From Morchella semilibera (Eukaryota; Ascomycota; Pezizomycetes; Pezizales; Morchellaceae), in NCBI GenBank assembly GCA_009192285.1, contig WBVU01000003.1, positions 1,333,973-1,397,972 on the forward strand: DNA of 64,000 nt, written 5' to 3'. Position 1 is the stretch's first letter; each line of letters begins with the position of its first letter. This document shows positions 52,489-63,030 of this stretch, piece by piece. The position numbers were made by a program, and so were the translations under genes. The notes under the pieces are model-generated. The model searched no databases and was not told where the DNA came from. It saw nothing but the letters and a program-made list of their open reading frames with translations.

Positions 52489-54535
52489 ATGGCCTCAGCC
52501 GAAAGCTTAGAAATCCCCCTAGGTCTCCCAGGCAGTATCAACGATTGGGACAAGGACCACGTTACAACGTTCCTCACGGCGAATCAACATGTGTATCGGT
52601 TCGGGGACGATGAAATGAAAGTCATCAAAGAGGGGAGAATTAATGGCAGAGCCTTGCTTGCTTTAGAATCTAAAGATCTCCTACTTATTGAAATTAGTTT
52701 GGGAACAGCAGTGAATATTGTACACCTCATTAGTAAGCTGAAGGTGGTTAAAGGGCTCGTTAGGCCTGGTAAGTGAGACTTAGATTTCGTTTTCTAACTA
52801 CGCATATTTGCGTTCTCATCCTGATTTCACACTAACTATAAAAACGAGCAGCCCCAGAACAGAATCTTACCCTAAAGAAGTTTCTGAATCGAATTCCTCC
52901 GGCAATCAATTATATAGAAAACAAGAAATCAAAAGGAACGACAAAACCCGCACGCGGCCTCGTTCCTCAATCCGTCGTTCACTGGCCAACTTTTAAGAAC
53001 AAAGCGGGGGGGTTCGGCTTCGATGACTCCATCTGCCTATACAAGGAACCACATTTTTCGGAGATGCTTGCTTCCAATGAAGCCGGGGTTAACTCAGCCT
53101 TCAATTTTAACATTTTACAAAAGCTCAAGACTATCATTGGGCAGGAGCTGAGGTTTCAGGAACAAGAATCGATGTCCGCGGGGGTCCCAGATCATTCCAT
53201 AACCACGGAGGATAACGATATCTTGCTCTTTATTGAGATAAAATCGAAGTGGGTTATAGATTGCGACGATATTGTGCAGAAATACAATAATGATCTCTGT
53301 ATTACAAGAGAGGGTGGATCTCCAGATATGTCCATAATTGATCCGATTAAACAGGTTTTCGGATACATGGGCCACGGCAAGCTCCAATACAGTGTTATGT
53401 CAACCTATGATAGAACGTGGTTCTTGCGGAGACCAAACGACAACCCCGGTTGTTTGCAAATCTCGGAATGTGTTAAGTATACGGACACCGACCCTACTTT
53501 ACTACATTGTCTCGCATATATGATGACATTACCTCGCAACGGCAACCATCGTTCTCCCACTCCCCCACCATCACCACCATCACCACGACCCCATCAGAGT
53601 GATAATGAGTCTTCGGAAGAGGATGATCATGTTCTCGATCCTTCGTACAGGCCTGGAAGTAGTGGTCGGGGTGGAAATCGTGGCCAAGGCGGAAATCGTA
53701 AAGGTGGAAAGCAAAAAGACTTTGACACAAAAGAAAAGGATAGCGGTAGCACGACCAACCAAGTGCATATGCCGGAGCAATTTGATTGGAATGATTTCGA
53801 TACAATCAATGTTCTTGGGAATGGACGTTGTGGGTTAGTGTTCGAAGCTACCTTTCGAGGAGAAAAGGTTGCTCTAAAGCTCGGCGACATATGGCAGCAT
53901 CCAGAACTTGAAGAGGAGATGCTCACTGAAATGAAGACCTATATGGCTTTGGAGCAGCTGCAAGGACATACCATCCCGAAGTTCAAAGGCGCCGGGTATA
54001 CAGCGGAGGGCTTTTTGCAATTGCGACAGAGATGATGGGTTCTCCCATAAAGGTGGAAGATTTGAGTTATTCGGAATGCAGTAAGATCGTAGACGCATTG
54101 TCGAAGATCCATCGCCATGGCTTCATCCACAATGATATTCGTCCCGAGAACATCCTTATCCAACGTCATCGCGATGGGTTCAAGGTCATCTTCATTGATT
54201 TTGCCTTTTCGAAAAGAGCTTCAAACAAGGAGGAACCCAAAAAGGAAATGGCTACCCTGAAGATGATGCTTGGTCTCCGTCCTATTATCAAAAGTGGTGA
54301 GTATATAAATTTGCATACGCTCTTTAAGAATGCATGTTACTTTCATCTTGGAATTGACAAATCGTTATCAAATAGGCAAATTCAAGAAACCTCGTCTCGC
54401 CTGAATCAAACTTCTAATGGCCATGTCGGAAGTATCAAATCTTATGGCCTTCAAGTCTTAGCGAGTCGAGGCAGCGCAGAGGGATACAAGACGTTGTCCT
54501 TTGTTGTAGAGCTGTACTGGACCGAAAAAATTTGA
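52489..54535 (+). pseudogene. SAM-like + PD-(D/E)XK nuclease-like + protein kinase fusion (Crinkler-type effector-like), frameshifted
   Basis: Exon 1 is 52489-52768. The intron is 52769-52851 (donor GTAAGT, branch CTAAC, acceptor GCAG), and exon 2 starts at 52852 in phase. Residues about 15-85 look like a SAM domain (WDKDHVTTFL, INGRALLALESKDLL). Residues about 165-310 look like a PD-(D/E)XK nuclease: P206-D207, then E222-x-K224, then QVFGYM and YDRTWFL. A Ser/Pro and RGG-rich linker follows, then a kinase with glycine loop (416-421) and Lys436. A stop occurs at 54033-54035. The kinase goes on in the -1 frame (54032-54535) with HND, an Asn five residues later, and DFA, so all catalytic residues are encoded. 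The break is at a five-T run (54014-54018) and fits one missing base. Nuclease-kinase fusions of this type are known among Crinkler-like eukaryotic effectors; a host-defence or self-recognition role is inference. Start chosen for the GCGATGG context and the SAM domain. Confidence 0.75.
54297..54302 (+). other. possible second intron donor in the nuclease-kinase gene
   Basis: GTGAGT occurs after the conserved kinase end (MLGLRPII), where related kinases usually stop. A TTGAC and TAG near 54355-54376 could serve as branch and acceptor. The open frame to 54535 may therefore not all be coding. Confidence 0.3.
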
Positions 54536-54564
54536 CGGTGCTTTTTGTAAAACAGTTGTATATA

Positions 54565-55222
54565 CAGTCGACTCTCCCTATAAGGGTGCGCTCTATAAGA
54601 ATACGCGCCTTATAAGGAGCCCGGCCCACAGGCTGCTTTTTTTAGTATGTAGTTCTAGGGGTAAATGCTCATTTCCTTACTATAAGAATACCCTTAGTAT
54701 ATTTTTTAACTTTTGGGTGTATTATTTTTATAGAGTGATTTTTCACCGGAGGTTGAAAGGAAACCATTGCCATTAAAAAGTCAACCTTCCGCTCCATTAC
54801 TTCAACGTTATGCAAACTATAGGAGAACCGGAACTTTAAGAACTACACGATAGTTTCATTGACTAAGTTTTAAAATATGCGAATATTCTTTGCTGGGACT
54901 GTTGTCCCAATGAGCGGATCCGCATTATCTCTAACATTCTCCTTAACCGTTTTAGATGTGGGATAGTAGGACCATCTGTTGGAGTACTATTATCTGTATT
55001 ATGATTGGGATCACCCATTTGCAAATAAAAGTGTTCTAAGCGTTCAATGTAGCTGATGGCAGTAAGGTGATCGATGCTGGATACTTCTGGTACTTCATTT
55101 TCCTGATACTCCCATTCAGTATCAGGATGAACTGGGAGATATTTGTTGAGTATATAGACCTACATGTAGTAGTAGACAATAATATTATTAGAAGAGTGCG
55201 GAATAATGTTATTCAAAATGGA
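54565..55222 (-). pseudogene. pogo/Fot1-like transposon relic 1 (3' end)
   Basis: The plus-strand left end is TA followed by CAGTCGACTCTCCCTATAA, typical of pogo/Fot1 terminal repeats inserted at TA. On the minus strand an exon 55159-54863 encodes NKYLPVHPDTEWEYQEN, SSIDHLTAISYIERLEHF and RIFAYFKT, which resembles the C-terminus of Fot1-type transposases. It is preceded by an intron acceptor (CATGTAG). The catalytic part is missing. Confidence 0.65.
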
Positions 55223-55224
55223 TA

Positions 55225-55640
55225 CAGCCGCCTCTCGTTATAGTGATGGGGTCGGGACCGGAAATTAGTATCCTTATAACGAGTTATCACTATATAGAAT
55301 GAGGGTTAGGTTTTATGTGTAGAAGCAGTCTAAACTATTTTATTGCTCTAGCTACATGAAAAAAAAAATCTGTAACCTTTTGCTGCACTTGTTTTGGTTG
55401 GTGCCTTTTACGGTTGGTTTCCAAAACTCGCTTGATACTGGTTATTTGTGATTGTACTTCCATATCTGGGGTATCCGCTTGTAAGAAATGTAGTTCAAGT
55501 TGTTTAATATGTTCTAAGGCAACGAAATATGTGACTTTTGGTGCTGGTTCTGTCTCGGGCTCCTCTGTTTCCTCCCAGATATTCTGCTCTTCTTTATCGA
55601 TAGAGAGATAATGATTGAGAATTGATGCCTAAGATGTTAG
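55225..55640 (-). pseudogene. pogo/Fot1-like transposon relic 2 (3' end)
   Basis: A second end, TA then CAGCCGCCTCTCGTTATAG (55223 on), in the same orientation. The minus-strand exon 55628-55335 encodes NHYLSIDKEEQNIWEE, VALEHIKQLELHFLQ and SIKRVLETN, homologous to relic 1. Branch ACTAAC and acceptor TCTTAG stand at the same place. 55641-55664 has nothing recognisable. Confidence 0.6.
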
Positions 55641-55664
55641 TATAATTAGGATAAAATAAACACG

Positions 55665-55901
55665 TGTCCCGGCGTCTTGGCATCGGTCCCGATGGTTCGG
55701 TAGTCGTAGCGCTGTTGCGATGGATTGAGTTATATTAAGCAAGGATAGGGTGAGATGAGGTGAGGTTGTCATCATTAAATTCTATAAGATTCAGTTACAA
55801 AGAGGATTAATAATAGGAATTAGCGAGATGGTGGGGAGGAATACGAGGTGTGGTAGTGAGGGATTTCCATGAGGTTCTATAAGCGAATATGTGAGTCTCA
55901 A
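55665..55901 (+). mobile_element. LTR A16, 3'-truncated
   Basis: It starts TGTCCCGGCG and follows family A until GTGAGTCTCA, where LTR B2 begins. Confidence 0.85.
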
Positions 55902-55906
55902 GGGGG

Positions 55907-56265
55907 TGTAGCTTTGTTCCTCAGGGACCGTAATAGTAACAGCGATACCTCTAGGAGGGGGATGTATATGATAGAGAATAAGGAGGCAGCGATAGTCACT
56001 AATATATAATAGAGACTATAATAGATTGATATATAGATATAGAAGACGTTGCGTGAAGAGAAAAAGAAAAGAAAGAAAAGAACAGAAGTAGGCGCCGTTG
56101 CCTCCCTTATATACTTACTATTCCAGAGCCAAGCCTGACTCATACCCTCGTATAACAGAAACCCATAGAACCTATTCTGACTCATCTCCGCCTCCTAGCT
56201 TACAGTAATTCCAACCCTACCACTGGCAATCGTTCCAAACCTCCGAACCTAGCGTGTCCATGAAA
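55907..56265 (-). mobile_element. LTR B2
   Basis: It starts TGTAGCTTTG and ends CCATGAAA on the plus strand, the reverse of B1. ATGACTCA-type sites and TTATATA are visible on the minus strand, as in B1. Confidence 0.75.
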
Positions 56266-56713
56266 GTAGCCCCTCCCTTCAAGCGCGATCTAACGGGGCG
56301 GAATCGGGTCAAGGGCTAAGCGAGGTAGATCCAGGGACGAGGGCAAGGACAGAGTCGGCTCAGGAGATACCCGAGGCGAGGCAGGTTCAGGTTCGGGTTC
56401 AGGTTCGAGGACGAGGCAAGGACAGAAGGGCCGAAGCCAAAGTAATGTATTGCTAACAGAAAGAAGACGTTGCCTAGAGAGGCAGAAACATAGGAAAGAA
56501 TGAACACTATATATACAACTACCCCGTCACGCCGCTGACTCATAACCATAGAATCCCATAGAACCTCTCCCACTTCCGTACCACCCATACTATTCCCGAT
56601 ACCCATACTTCTAACCCAATACTACCCTACCCTTCCTAGCGCTTACATTCTATTACCTGAACTCCTTCCTAATCCATCATTCTACTTCCGACATCAACCG
56701 ATACTATCCAACA
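56266..56713 (-). mobile_element. LTR E2, 3' LTR of G4
   Basis: On the minus strand it starts TGTTGGATAG directly after the G4 3' tail (GGAACAGGG). It aligns with LTR E1. It contains TGAGTCA and TATATATA on the minus strand (56507-56550). Confidence 0.75.
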
Positions 56714-56719
56714 ACCCTG

Positions 56720-57922
56720 TTCCGAAGGTGTCTGGGCGGGAGGCAAGGTACAGGAGGCGGAGCCGTGATACGCGAGCTCCTGCGAGCCTTGGCTTCTCCT
56801 GGTCCTGGTTTAGCAGGATAGCATACATGGAAATTATCAATAGCGGCAGTCTGTTGGTGGTAATCGGCAGGTTCCCACGTTGTCCCGGCGTCTTGGCATC
56901 GGTCTCGAGGGTTCAGTAGTTGAAGCGGGGTTGTGATTGTTTAGGAATTGTTAAGCAAGGAAGGAGTTTGTTAAAGAGGGGGTGTCGTCATTGGGTTCTA
57001 GGAGGTTCGTTGGCATAGGGGATCCGTAATGTAAATAGCCGAGATGGTGGGGAGGAGTACGAGGTGTGGATGCGATGGATTTCTATGGGATTCTATGAGC
57101 TCATGATTGAGTCATAGTGGACTGGTGGAGGAGAGGTATTAAATAGTGGGTATAGATGTTTTCTTTAGTTCTTTCTTTCTTTTCTCTCTGTCTCGTCTTC
57201 CTGTTATCTCGGTACATAGGAATCTACTCCTATTTCTAAGCCATAGCTTCTTGTACCAAAGACTCTGTCCTCTAGTAGAAAGAGGAAATCCACGGTACCT
57301 GTCATCGTTCTCGTTAAGGTCCATCCGGTCCTCACTCTCCTGCCCTGCACCCTTGTGCCTTTGCCCTTGCCTTTGCCTTTGCCGGTGCCTGTGCTTATGC
57401 CTGCCCGGTGTTGCTCTTGTCTTTGTCGGTCTCCTCGTCGCTTGGGCTGTACTCCTCGGGTCCTTCTGCGTCATCATTGTCATCTTCTTCTTTGCGTCGG
57501 GTTACTCCATCACACATGTGGGGTCAGCATACCCCGTCCACTTTACATAATACCGGAGTCCCTGCTTCCCATGATGCCTCGAATCCAAAACCTCTTCAAC
57601 CTCATATTCTTCCTCTTGATCCACAAAAATAGGCGGGGGTGGTAGTTGTATTTGCCCTGGTATAGGGTCGACGGCGGCAAGATCCAGCAAGGAAACATGG
57701 AAGACGGGATGCATCTTCATGGAATGGAGAAAACTTAATCGATAAGCATAGGGCAAGACAACCTCTTGGACGGGGAAGGGTCCCAGTCTTTTCCAGTCGA
57801 GCTTCCTGGAGTTACGGGAAGTACGAATATTCCTTGCCGATACAAATACCATATCACCGACTTCATAACGCGGGGCGGGGGTAGGCTTTGCATTGACTGA
57901 CTTCTCCTGTTGGTCTTGAACA
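56720..57922 (-). pseudogene. G4 integrase end and chromodomain, split by LTR A17
   Basis: 57922-57520 encodes [49 protein letters not shown] and EYEVEEVLDSRHHGKQ...YVKWTGYADPT. After LTR A17, 56880-56720 gives TWEPADYHQQTAAIDNFHV and a Pro-rich tail. The block WTGY.DPTWEP is the chromodomain core, interrupted precisely at PT|WEP. Otherwise this part has no stops. Confidence 0.88.
56881..57514 (+). mobile_element. solo LTR A17 in the G4 chromodomain
   Basis: 634 bp. Flanks CACGT (56876-56880) and CATGT (57515-57519), a 5-bp duplication with one C/T difference at a CpG. Confidence 0.9.
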
Positions 57923-58059
57923 CATCAACAAGACCTCATTTATCTCCTGATGTCTCCTGAGCCTCAGGAGACTCAAAAAATGTCCAGGAATCTCAGGAGA
58001 GTCTCAGGAGACCCGGGAGACTATTGGGAGACTCCAGTCACAAGTTGAGCTTGCTGATG
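57923..58059 (+). mobile_element. MITE M2 in G4
   Basis: 137 bp, CATCAACAAGAC to CTTGCTGATG, with a 2-bp duplication CA on both sides (57921-57922, 58060-58061). Removal restores the G4 frame. Confidence 0.85.
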
Positions 58060-58061
58060 CA

Positions 58062-58314
58062 GTCCTAAGTTGAGTTCGTAGGTACTCGTGTAGCTCCTAC
58101 ATTTGGCCTGCAAAATCGTCGGCATCGAGACTCGGTAGAGTTTTCTCCGGTCTCCGTAGGTCCTTAGTAAATCGAGGGTAGTAGCCATAATTGGCAAAGA
58201 ATGGAGTGGCTTTGATGGAGGCTGACACTTGATCATTTGCTGCAAATTCTGCCATCGGCAACCACTTAACCCAGTCATTCCGTTGACATGACACATACCC
58301 TCAGTATCCCGGCA
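58062..58314 (-). pseudogene. G4 integrase, C-terminal side of the core
   Basis: WVKWLPMAEFAANDQVSASI and ATPFFANYGYYPRF, following the conserved E of the integrase that lies on the other side of LTR A18. One stop near 58095. Confidence 0.88.
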
Positions 58315-58512
58315 TCTTGGCATTGATTCTGACAGTTCGGTAGTCGAAGCGCTGTCATGATTGTCAGGGTGATGTTAAGCGAGGAGGAGGCATGATGGGA
58401 AGGGGTTGTCGTCATCGGGTTCTAGGAGGTTCGATGGCGTGATGGATTTGTAATGTAAAATAACGGAGGTGGTAGGGAGGAATGTAAGGTGTGGGAGCGA
58501 TGGGTTTCTATG

Positions 58513-59144
58513 TGTGACGGAGTAACCTGACGCAAAGAAGAAGATGACAATGATGACGCAGAAGGACTCGAGGAGCACAGTCTACGGGACGAGGGGACTG
58601 ACGAAGACAGAGGCGACACCGGCCAGGCACAAGCACAGGCACAGGCAAAGGCAAAGGCAAGAGCAAGGGCACAAGAGCACAGAGCAGGGAAGGTGAGGAC
58701 CAGATAGATCTCAACGAGAACGATGAGGGATACTATGAGTTTCCTCTCGTCAGAGGATCGAGTCTTTGGTATGAGAGGCTATGGCTTGGAAGTAGAAGTA
58801 GATTCCTATGTACCTGGATAACAGGAAGACGAGACGAAGAGAAAAGAAAGAAAGAACTAAGGAAAACATCTATCCCCACTATTTAACAATACTCCTCCAC
58901 CAGTCCGCTTATGACTCAAACATCAGTTCATAGGAACCCACAGAAACCCGTCGCGTCCACACCTCGTATTCCTCCCCACCATCTTCGCTAATTATATTAC
59001 AAATCCACCACGCCATCGAACCTCCTAGAATCCAATGACGACAACCTCCTTTAGGACACCCTCCTCCTCGCTTAACTACTCCTAACAATCACAACAGCGC
59101 TTCGACTACCGAACCCTCGGGACCGATGCCAAGACGCCAGGACA
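58513..59144 (-). mobile_element. solo LTR A19 nested in LTR A18
   Basis: 632 bp, exact 5-bp duplication CTATG (58508-58512 and 59145-59149). Confidence 0.94.
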
Positions 59145-59396
59145 CTATGGGGTTCTATGAGTGAAAGTGTGAGTCATAGCGGACTGATGGAGGAGGTGTA
59201 TTAAATAGTGAGGATAGAGGTTTTTCTTAGTTCTTTCTTTCTTTTCTCTCTGTCTCGTCTTTCTGTTATCTCGGTACATAGGAATATAGTCCTATTTCTA
59301 AAGCCATAGCTTCTCGAAATAAAGACTCTGTTCTCCTAAGGAGAAGACCCATAGTATCCCTCATCGTTCTCGTTGAGATCTATCTGCATCAGCAAA

Positions 59397-59523
59397 CTCA
59401 ACTTGTGACTGGAGTCTCCCAACAGTCTCCCAGGTCTCCTGAGAGTCTCCTGAGACCCCTGGATATTTTCTGAGTCTCCTGAGGCTCAGGAGACATCAGG
59501 AGACAAATGAAGTCTTGCTGATG
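59397..59523 (-). mobile_element. MITE M3 nested in LTR A18
   Basis: 127 bp, CATCAGCAAACTC to GTCTTGCTGATG, reversed relative to M1, M2 and M4, 2-bp duplication TG (59395-59396, 59524-59525). Confidence 0.85.
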
Positions 59524-59718
59524 TGGTCCTCACCTTCCCTGCCCTGTACTCTTGTGCACTTGCCCTTGCCCTTGCCTTCGTTGGTGCCTGTGCTTGTGCC
59601 TGCCCGGTGTTGCCTCTGTCCTCGTCGGTCTCCTCATCGCGTAGACTGTGCTCCTCGAGCCTATCTGCGTCATCATTGTCATCTTCTTCTTTGCGTTGGG
59701 TTACTCCGTCACACTCGG

Positions 59719-62253
59719 AGATATTGTTCTATCACTGCGTTCAATCTCTCTGTTTGACTATCTGTCTCCGGGTGGAAGGCTGTTGACATTCTGGCTTCAA
59801 TTTTCAAGTATTCACAAAGGGATTTCCAGAACTTCGCGGTAAATTGGGTTCCCCTGTCAGATGTAATATGTGTAGGTAGTAGGCCATGTAACTTCCAAAC
59901 GTGTTGTAGGTATACTTTAGCCGTATCTTCCGCATTAACCATAGTATTGCAGGGCAGGAGGTGGCGCATCTTTGTCAACGGATCCACAACCACCAATATG
60001 GTATTGTATCCTTCACTTTTTGGCAGGCTGGTGACAACGTTCATAGAGATCTCTCTCCAAGGTTGTTCTGGAATGGGTAGCAGCCGCAATACTCCTAGCT
60101 TCCCATGTGTCGTTGGCTTACTCCGCTGGCAGATGTGGCAGTTCCGAACATATTGGCCAATATAATCACGCATATTTGGCCAGTAGTAATCCCTGCTAAC
60201 CAATTCAAAAGTTTTCTCCCTGCCGGGGTGTCCTGCTGAGGGGGCATCGTGGTATTGCTTCAGAATTTCCAACTTCAGTGGTGCATAATCGGGGACACAG
60301 ATACTCTCGCCATAGAGCAGGCGGCCGTCCACTTCGGTGCATTCTGCTAATGATATTTCCTTGCAATGCTTCGTACCCGCCTGCCGTTGGTCCGGGATCT
60401 TTTGCGGGAATGGGTCAACTAAGTATCCTTTGTCAAATAACTCCAATAGGAGGGCATTCTTTTCAACGGGTTCATTTGCCAAAGAACCCGCTAACAAACT
60501 TAGCTTAGGGTCGAGATTTTCCCTCTTCAGGACCGTTTGACTCTGATGCAATAATCTTTCATCCCCTTCCTCAGGGAGATCTCCTGATTTCCTAGTCAAT
60601 GTATCCGGTTTCTCACTCTGCTTCCCCAGCCTATATTTAATAATAAAATCAAAACGCGATAAATATTCTGCCCATCGTACTTGTCTCCTGTTAAGTGGCT
60701 TGGTAGACATAAAGTATTCGAGATTTTTGTGATCAGAAATAACCTCGATGGGATGCTTGGCTCCTTCCAGCTCTGGTCTCCATTCTTCGAAGCATCCAAT
60801 TATGGTCAACAACTCCTTATCGTAGATTTTGTGATTACATTCTGCAGGTGTATGTTTCTTGGAAAAGAATGCTACAGGGTGTAATTTTCCTTATCCATCG
60901 TATTGAGAAAGTACACCACTAGCAACATAATCCGACGCATCTGTCTCAACTGTAATTGACTTTTCGGGGTCAAAGTGAATCAAAATAGGGGCGGTGTTGA
61001 AGGCTTCTTTTAAGAGTTGGAATACCGCTTCTGCTTCCGGAGTCCATACGAATGGGACGTTCTTTTTTGTAAGCTTAGTAAGAAGGGCTGCCAGTCTTGA
61101 AAACCCAAAAATAAAGCGGCGGTAGAAGTTGGCAAAGCCCAGGAAGGCTTGTACATCCTTAACCATCTTAGGAGTTGTCCATTCCTACACTGCAGAAACC
61201 TTATCGGGGTACATGCGAATACCATTGGGCTCAATGATCAGCCCAAGGTAGGGTGTACTTTGGGTATGGAATTCGCATTTTTCCGGCTTTAATAAAATCC
61301 CATTCTTTTGCAACACTTCCAGTATTGTTTCGACATGTTGTCCGTGTTCTTCGAGGAAATCGCTATATATAAGAATATCATCCAAATATGCAGTACAAAA
61401 TCAATCCAAATGCTCCCGGAGGCAGTCGTTAAAAAAGTGCTGGAAGGTAGCGGGGACGTTGGTAAGGCCGAATGGCATAACAGTATATTCAAAGTGGCCG
61501 TAGCGGGTCCTAAACGGTGTCTTCCATTCCTCTCCTTCAGCCATACGAATCTGGTTATACCCCTGTCGCAAATCCAATTTGGTGTACCACTTGGCCTTTG
61601 AGCGTCGGTCCAAGGTTTCTCGAATTAAGGGTAGCGGATATCGATTCTTAACCGTCAGCTCATTTAGTCCTCGAGAATCCACACACAAACGAAGAGATCC
61701 GTCGGCTTTCTTAACAAATAACACCAGGGTTCCAGCTTGGGATGAGCTTGCGCGAATAAAACCCTTGGAGTGATTCTCATGGATATAATCCCTTAATGCC
61801 AATAATTCGTCCCTGGACATGCCGTAGAGGGGGCCAAATGGTGGTTCCTTCCCTTTCTTCAGGGGGATCCTATGGTTGTAGGGGCAACGAGGTGGTAGAT
61901 CTTGAGCCAGGGCTTCATCGAACATACTTAGCTGATTGTGGTAGCGTTCTGGAATCCATTGCTTCCATCCATCCTTCGGCATATCTTGGAGGGCCTTTTC
62001 AATTTCATAGAGGGTAATACTGCAAATTTGTAATTGCTTGTGGCGAGCGAGGTGACTAAAAGGAACGGGGCCTATCATATACGTCGGATGTTTAATACCA
62101 GGGATAACATCAGGGGTAACTATCGAATTGCAGTTCTTTTTGCAGAACTCCGAGTCGAAAGCCACCGTATTATTTTTAAATTTAAGGGTGGCGTCATGAT
62201 GTTGTAGCCAAGGAATACCAAGGACTAGGGGGTTCTCAGGGGGGCGTCAGGGG
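59719..62253 (-). pseudogene. G4 pol: RT, RNase H, integrase
   Basis: RT from about 62165: FGPLYGMSRDELLALRDYI, LCVDSRGLNELTVKNRYPL, MPFGLTNVPATFQHFF, then a TGA just before [13 protein letters not shown] (61397-61402), so the catalytic YLDD is kept but separated. A TAG follows in SAV*EWTTP (about 61183), where CAG is expected. RNase H is [14 protein letters not shown] with a TAA at about 60893, then KIYDKELLTII and VISDHKNLEYF. Integrase is GHPGR...NCHICQR, then ISMNVVTSLP with Asn (60039-60041) instead of the catalytic Asp, TSDRGTQFT, and DSQTERLNAVIEQYLR, ending at LTR A18. Confidence 0.92.
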
Positions 62254-62634
62254 TGTAGCTTTATTCCGCAGGGTGCGGGGTAGTGGCAGCGATACTTCCC
62301 AAAAGGGGGGAGGTATGAACGAGAAGTATAGAAGGCAGCGATAGTCACTAGTAGAAAATAGAGACTATAATGTATTATAGATAGATACAGAAGATGTTGC
62401 GTAAAGAGAAAAGGAAAAGAAAGAAAGTACAGGAGTAGGCGCCATTGCCTCCCTTATATATCCGCTACTCCAGAGCCAAGCCTGACTCATACCCTCGCGT
62501 AACCCGACTATGACTCACACTCTCACGTAACAGAAAGCCATAGAACGTATTCTGACTCATCTCCGCTTCCTAGCTTACATTAATTCCGACCCTGCCAATC
62601 GTTCCAAACCTCCGAACCTAGCGTATCCATGAAA
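62254..62634 (-). mobile_element. LTR B3 in the G4 protease region
   Basis: 381 bp, TGTAGCTTTATTCC to CCATGAA. Flanks AGGGG and AGGGT look like a 5-bp duplication with one difference. Removal joins FVTRLG and NPLVLGIPWLQHHDA. Confidence 0.8.
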
Positions 62635-63021
62635 GGGTTACTACCCTAACCTGGTGACAAAGAATGGAATTTGTACTTGATGAGAGCCAATAAGTAAGGG
62701 GACACGGCATATCGAAGTAATTTGTCCAGATGCTATAGGTCTCCCATCGATAACCTCAAGTATACGGGGAGTTTTAAGAGAAAAAATAGAAAGTTGATGA
62801 TGGCGCGCAAAGGTTTCATCAATAAATGCGAATCCCGAGGCCCCAGTATTGATCATAGTATAAGTGGAAATAAAGTTCTTATTATAAGTAATGTTACAAG
62901 CTACAACTAAGTGGTCTCCATTTAACTCCTCCTCTGCCGTAACTGAAACCGAAGACCCAGAAATAGAAAGCACAGATAAAGAAAACTCTTTTGAAGGTCC
63001 CTGGCGAGGGCCATAATATTG
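62635..63021 (-). pseudogene. G4 pol start and protease
   Basis: Pol frame, open in the -1 frame relative to gag, through the hairpin, then NGDHLVVACNITYNK, TMINTGASGFAFIDETFA, IDGRPIASGQI, FFVTRLG. The protease motif is INTGA, with Asn in place of the catalytic Asp; AAT from GAT is a G-to-A change. Confidence 0.8.
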
Positions 63022-63030
63022 GCCAGGGAC
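62997..63030 (-). promoter_or_regulatory. gag-pol junction hairpin of G4
   Basis: GTCCCTGGC and GCCAGGGAC form a perfect 9-bp stem. On the minus strand the gag stop TAG stands directly before it, and three codons earlier GGGTTTT fits a -1 slippery heptamer in the gag frame (G GGT TTT). Pol is open in the -1 frame. Confidence 0.65.

Larger units (their letters stand above)
58315..59713 (+). mobile_element. LTR A18 in G4 integrase, holding LTR A19 and MITE M3
   Basis: Starts TATCCCGGCATC (TG changed to TA) and ends CCGTCACA. Flanks CTCAG (58310-58314) and CTCGG (59714-59718), one A/G difference. Without A19 and M3 it is about 640 bp. Confidence 0.88.

Noticed and set aside
52489-52776. A separate 95-residue SAM-domain protein
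   Set aside because: A GTAAGT donor, CTAAC branch and GCAG acceptor join it in phase to the nuclease frame, which is open from the acceptor on.
54010-54040. A tiny intron to explain the kinase frame change
   Set aside because: The only GT...AG pair nearby would give about 13 nt, far too short; a one-base change in the T run is simpler.
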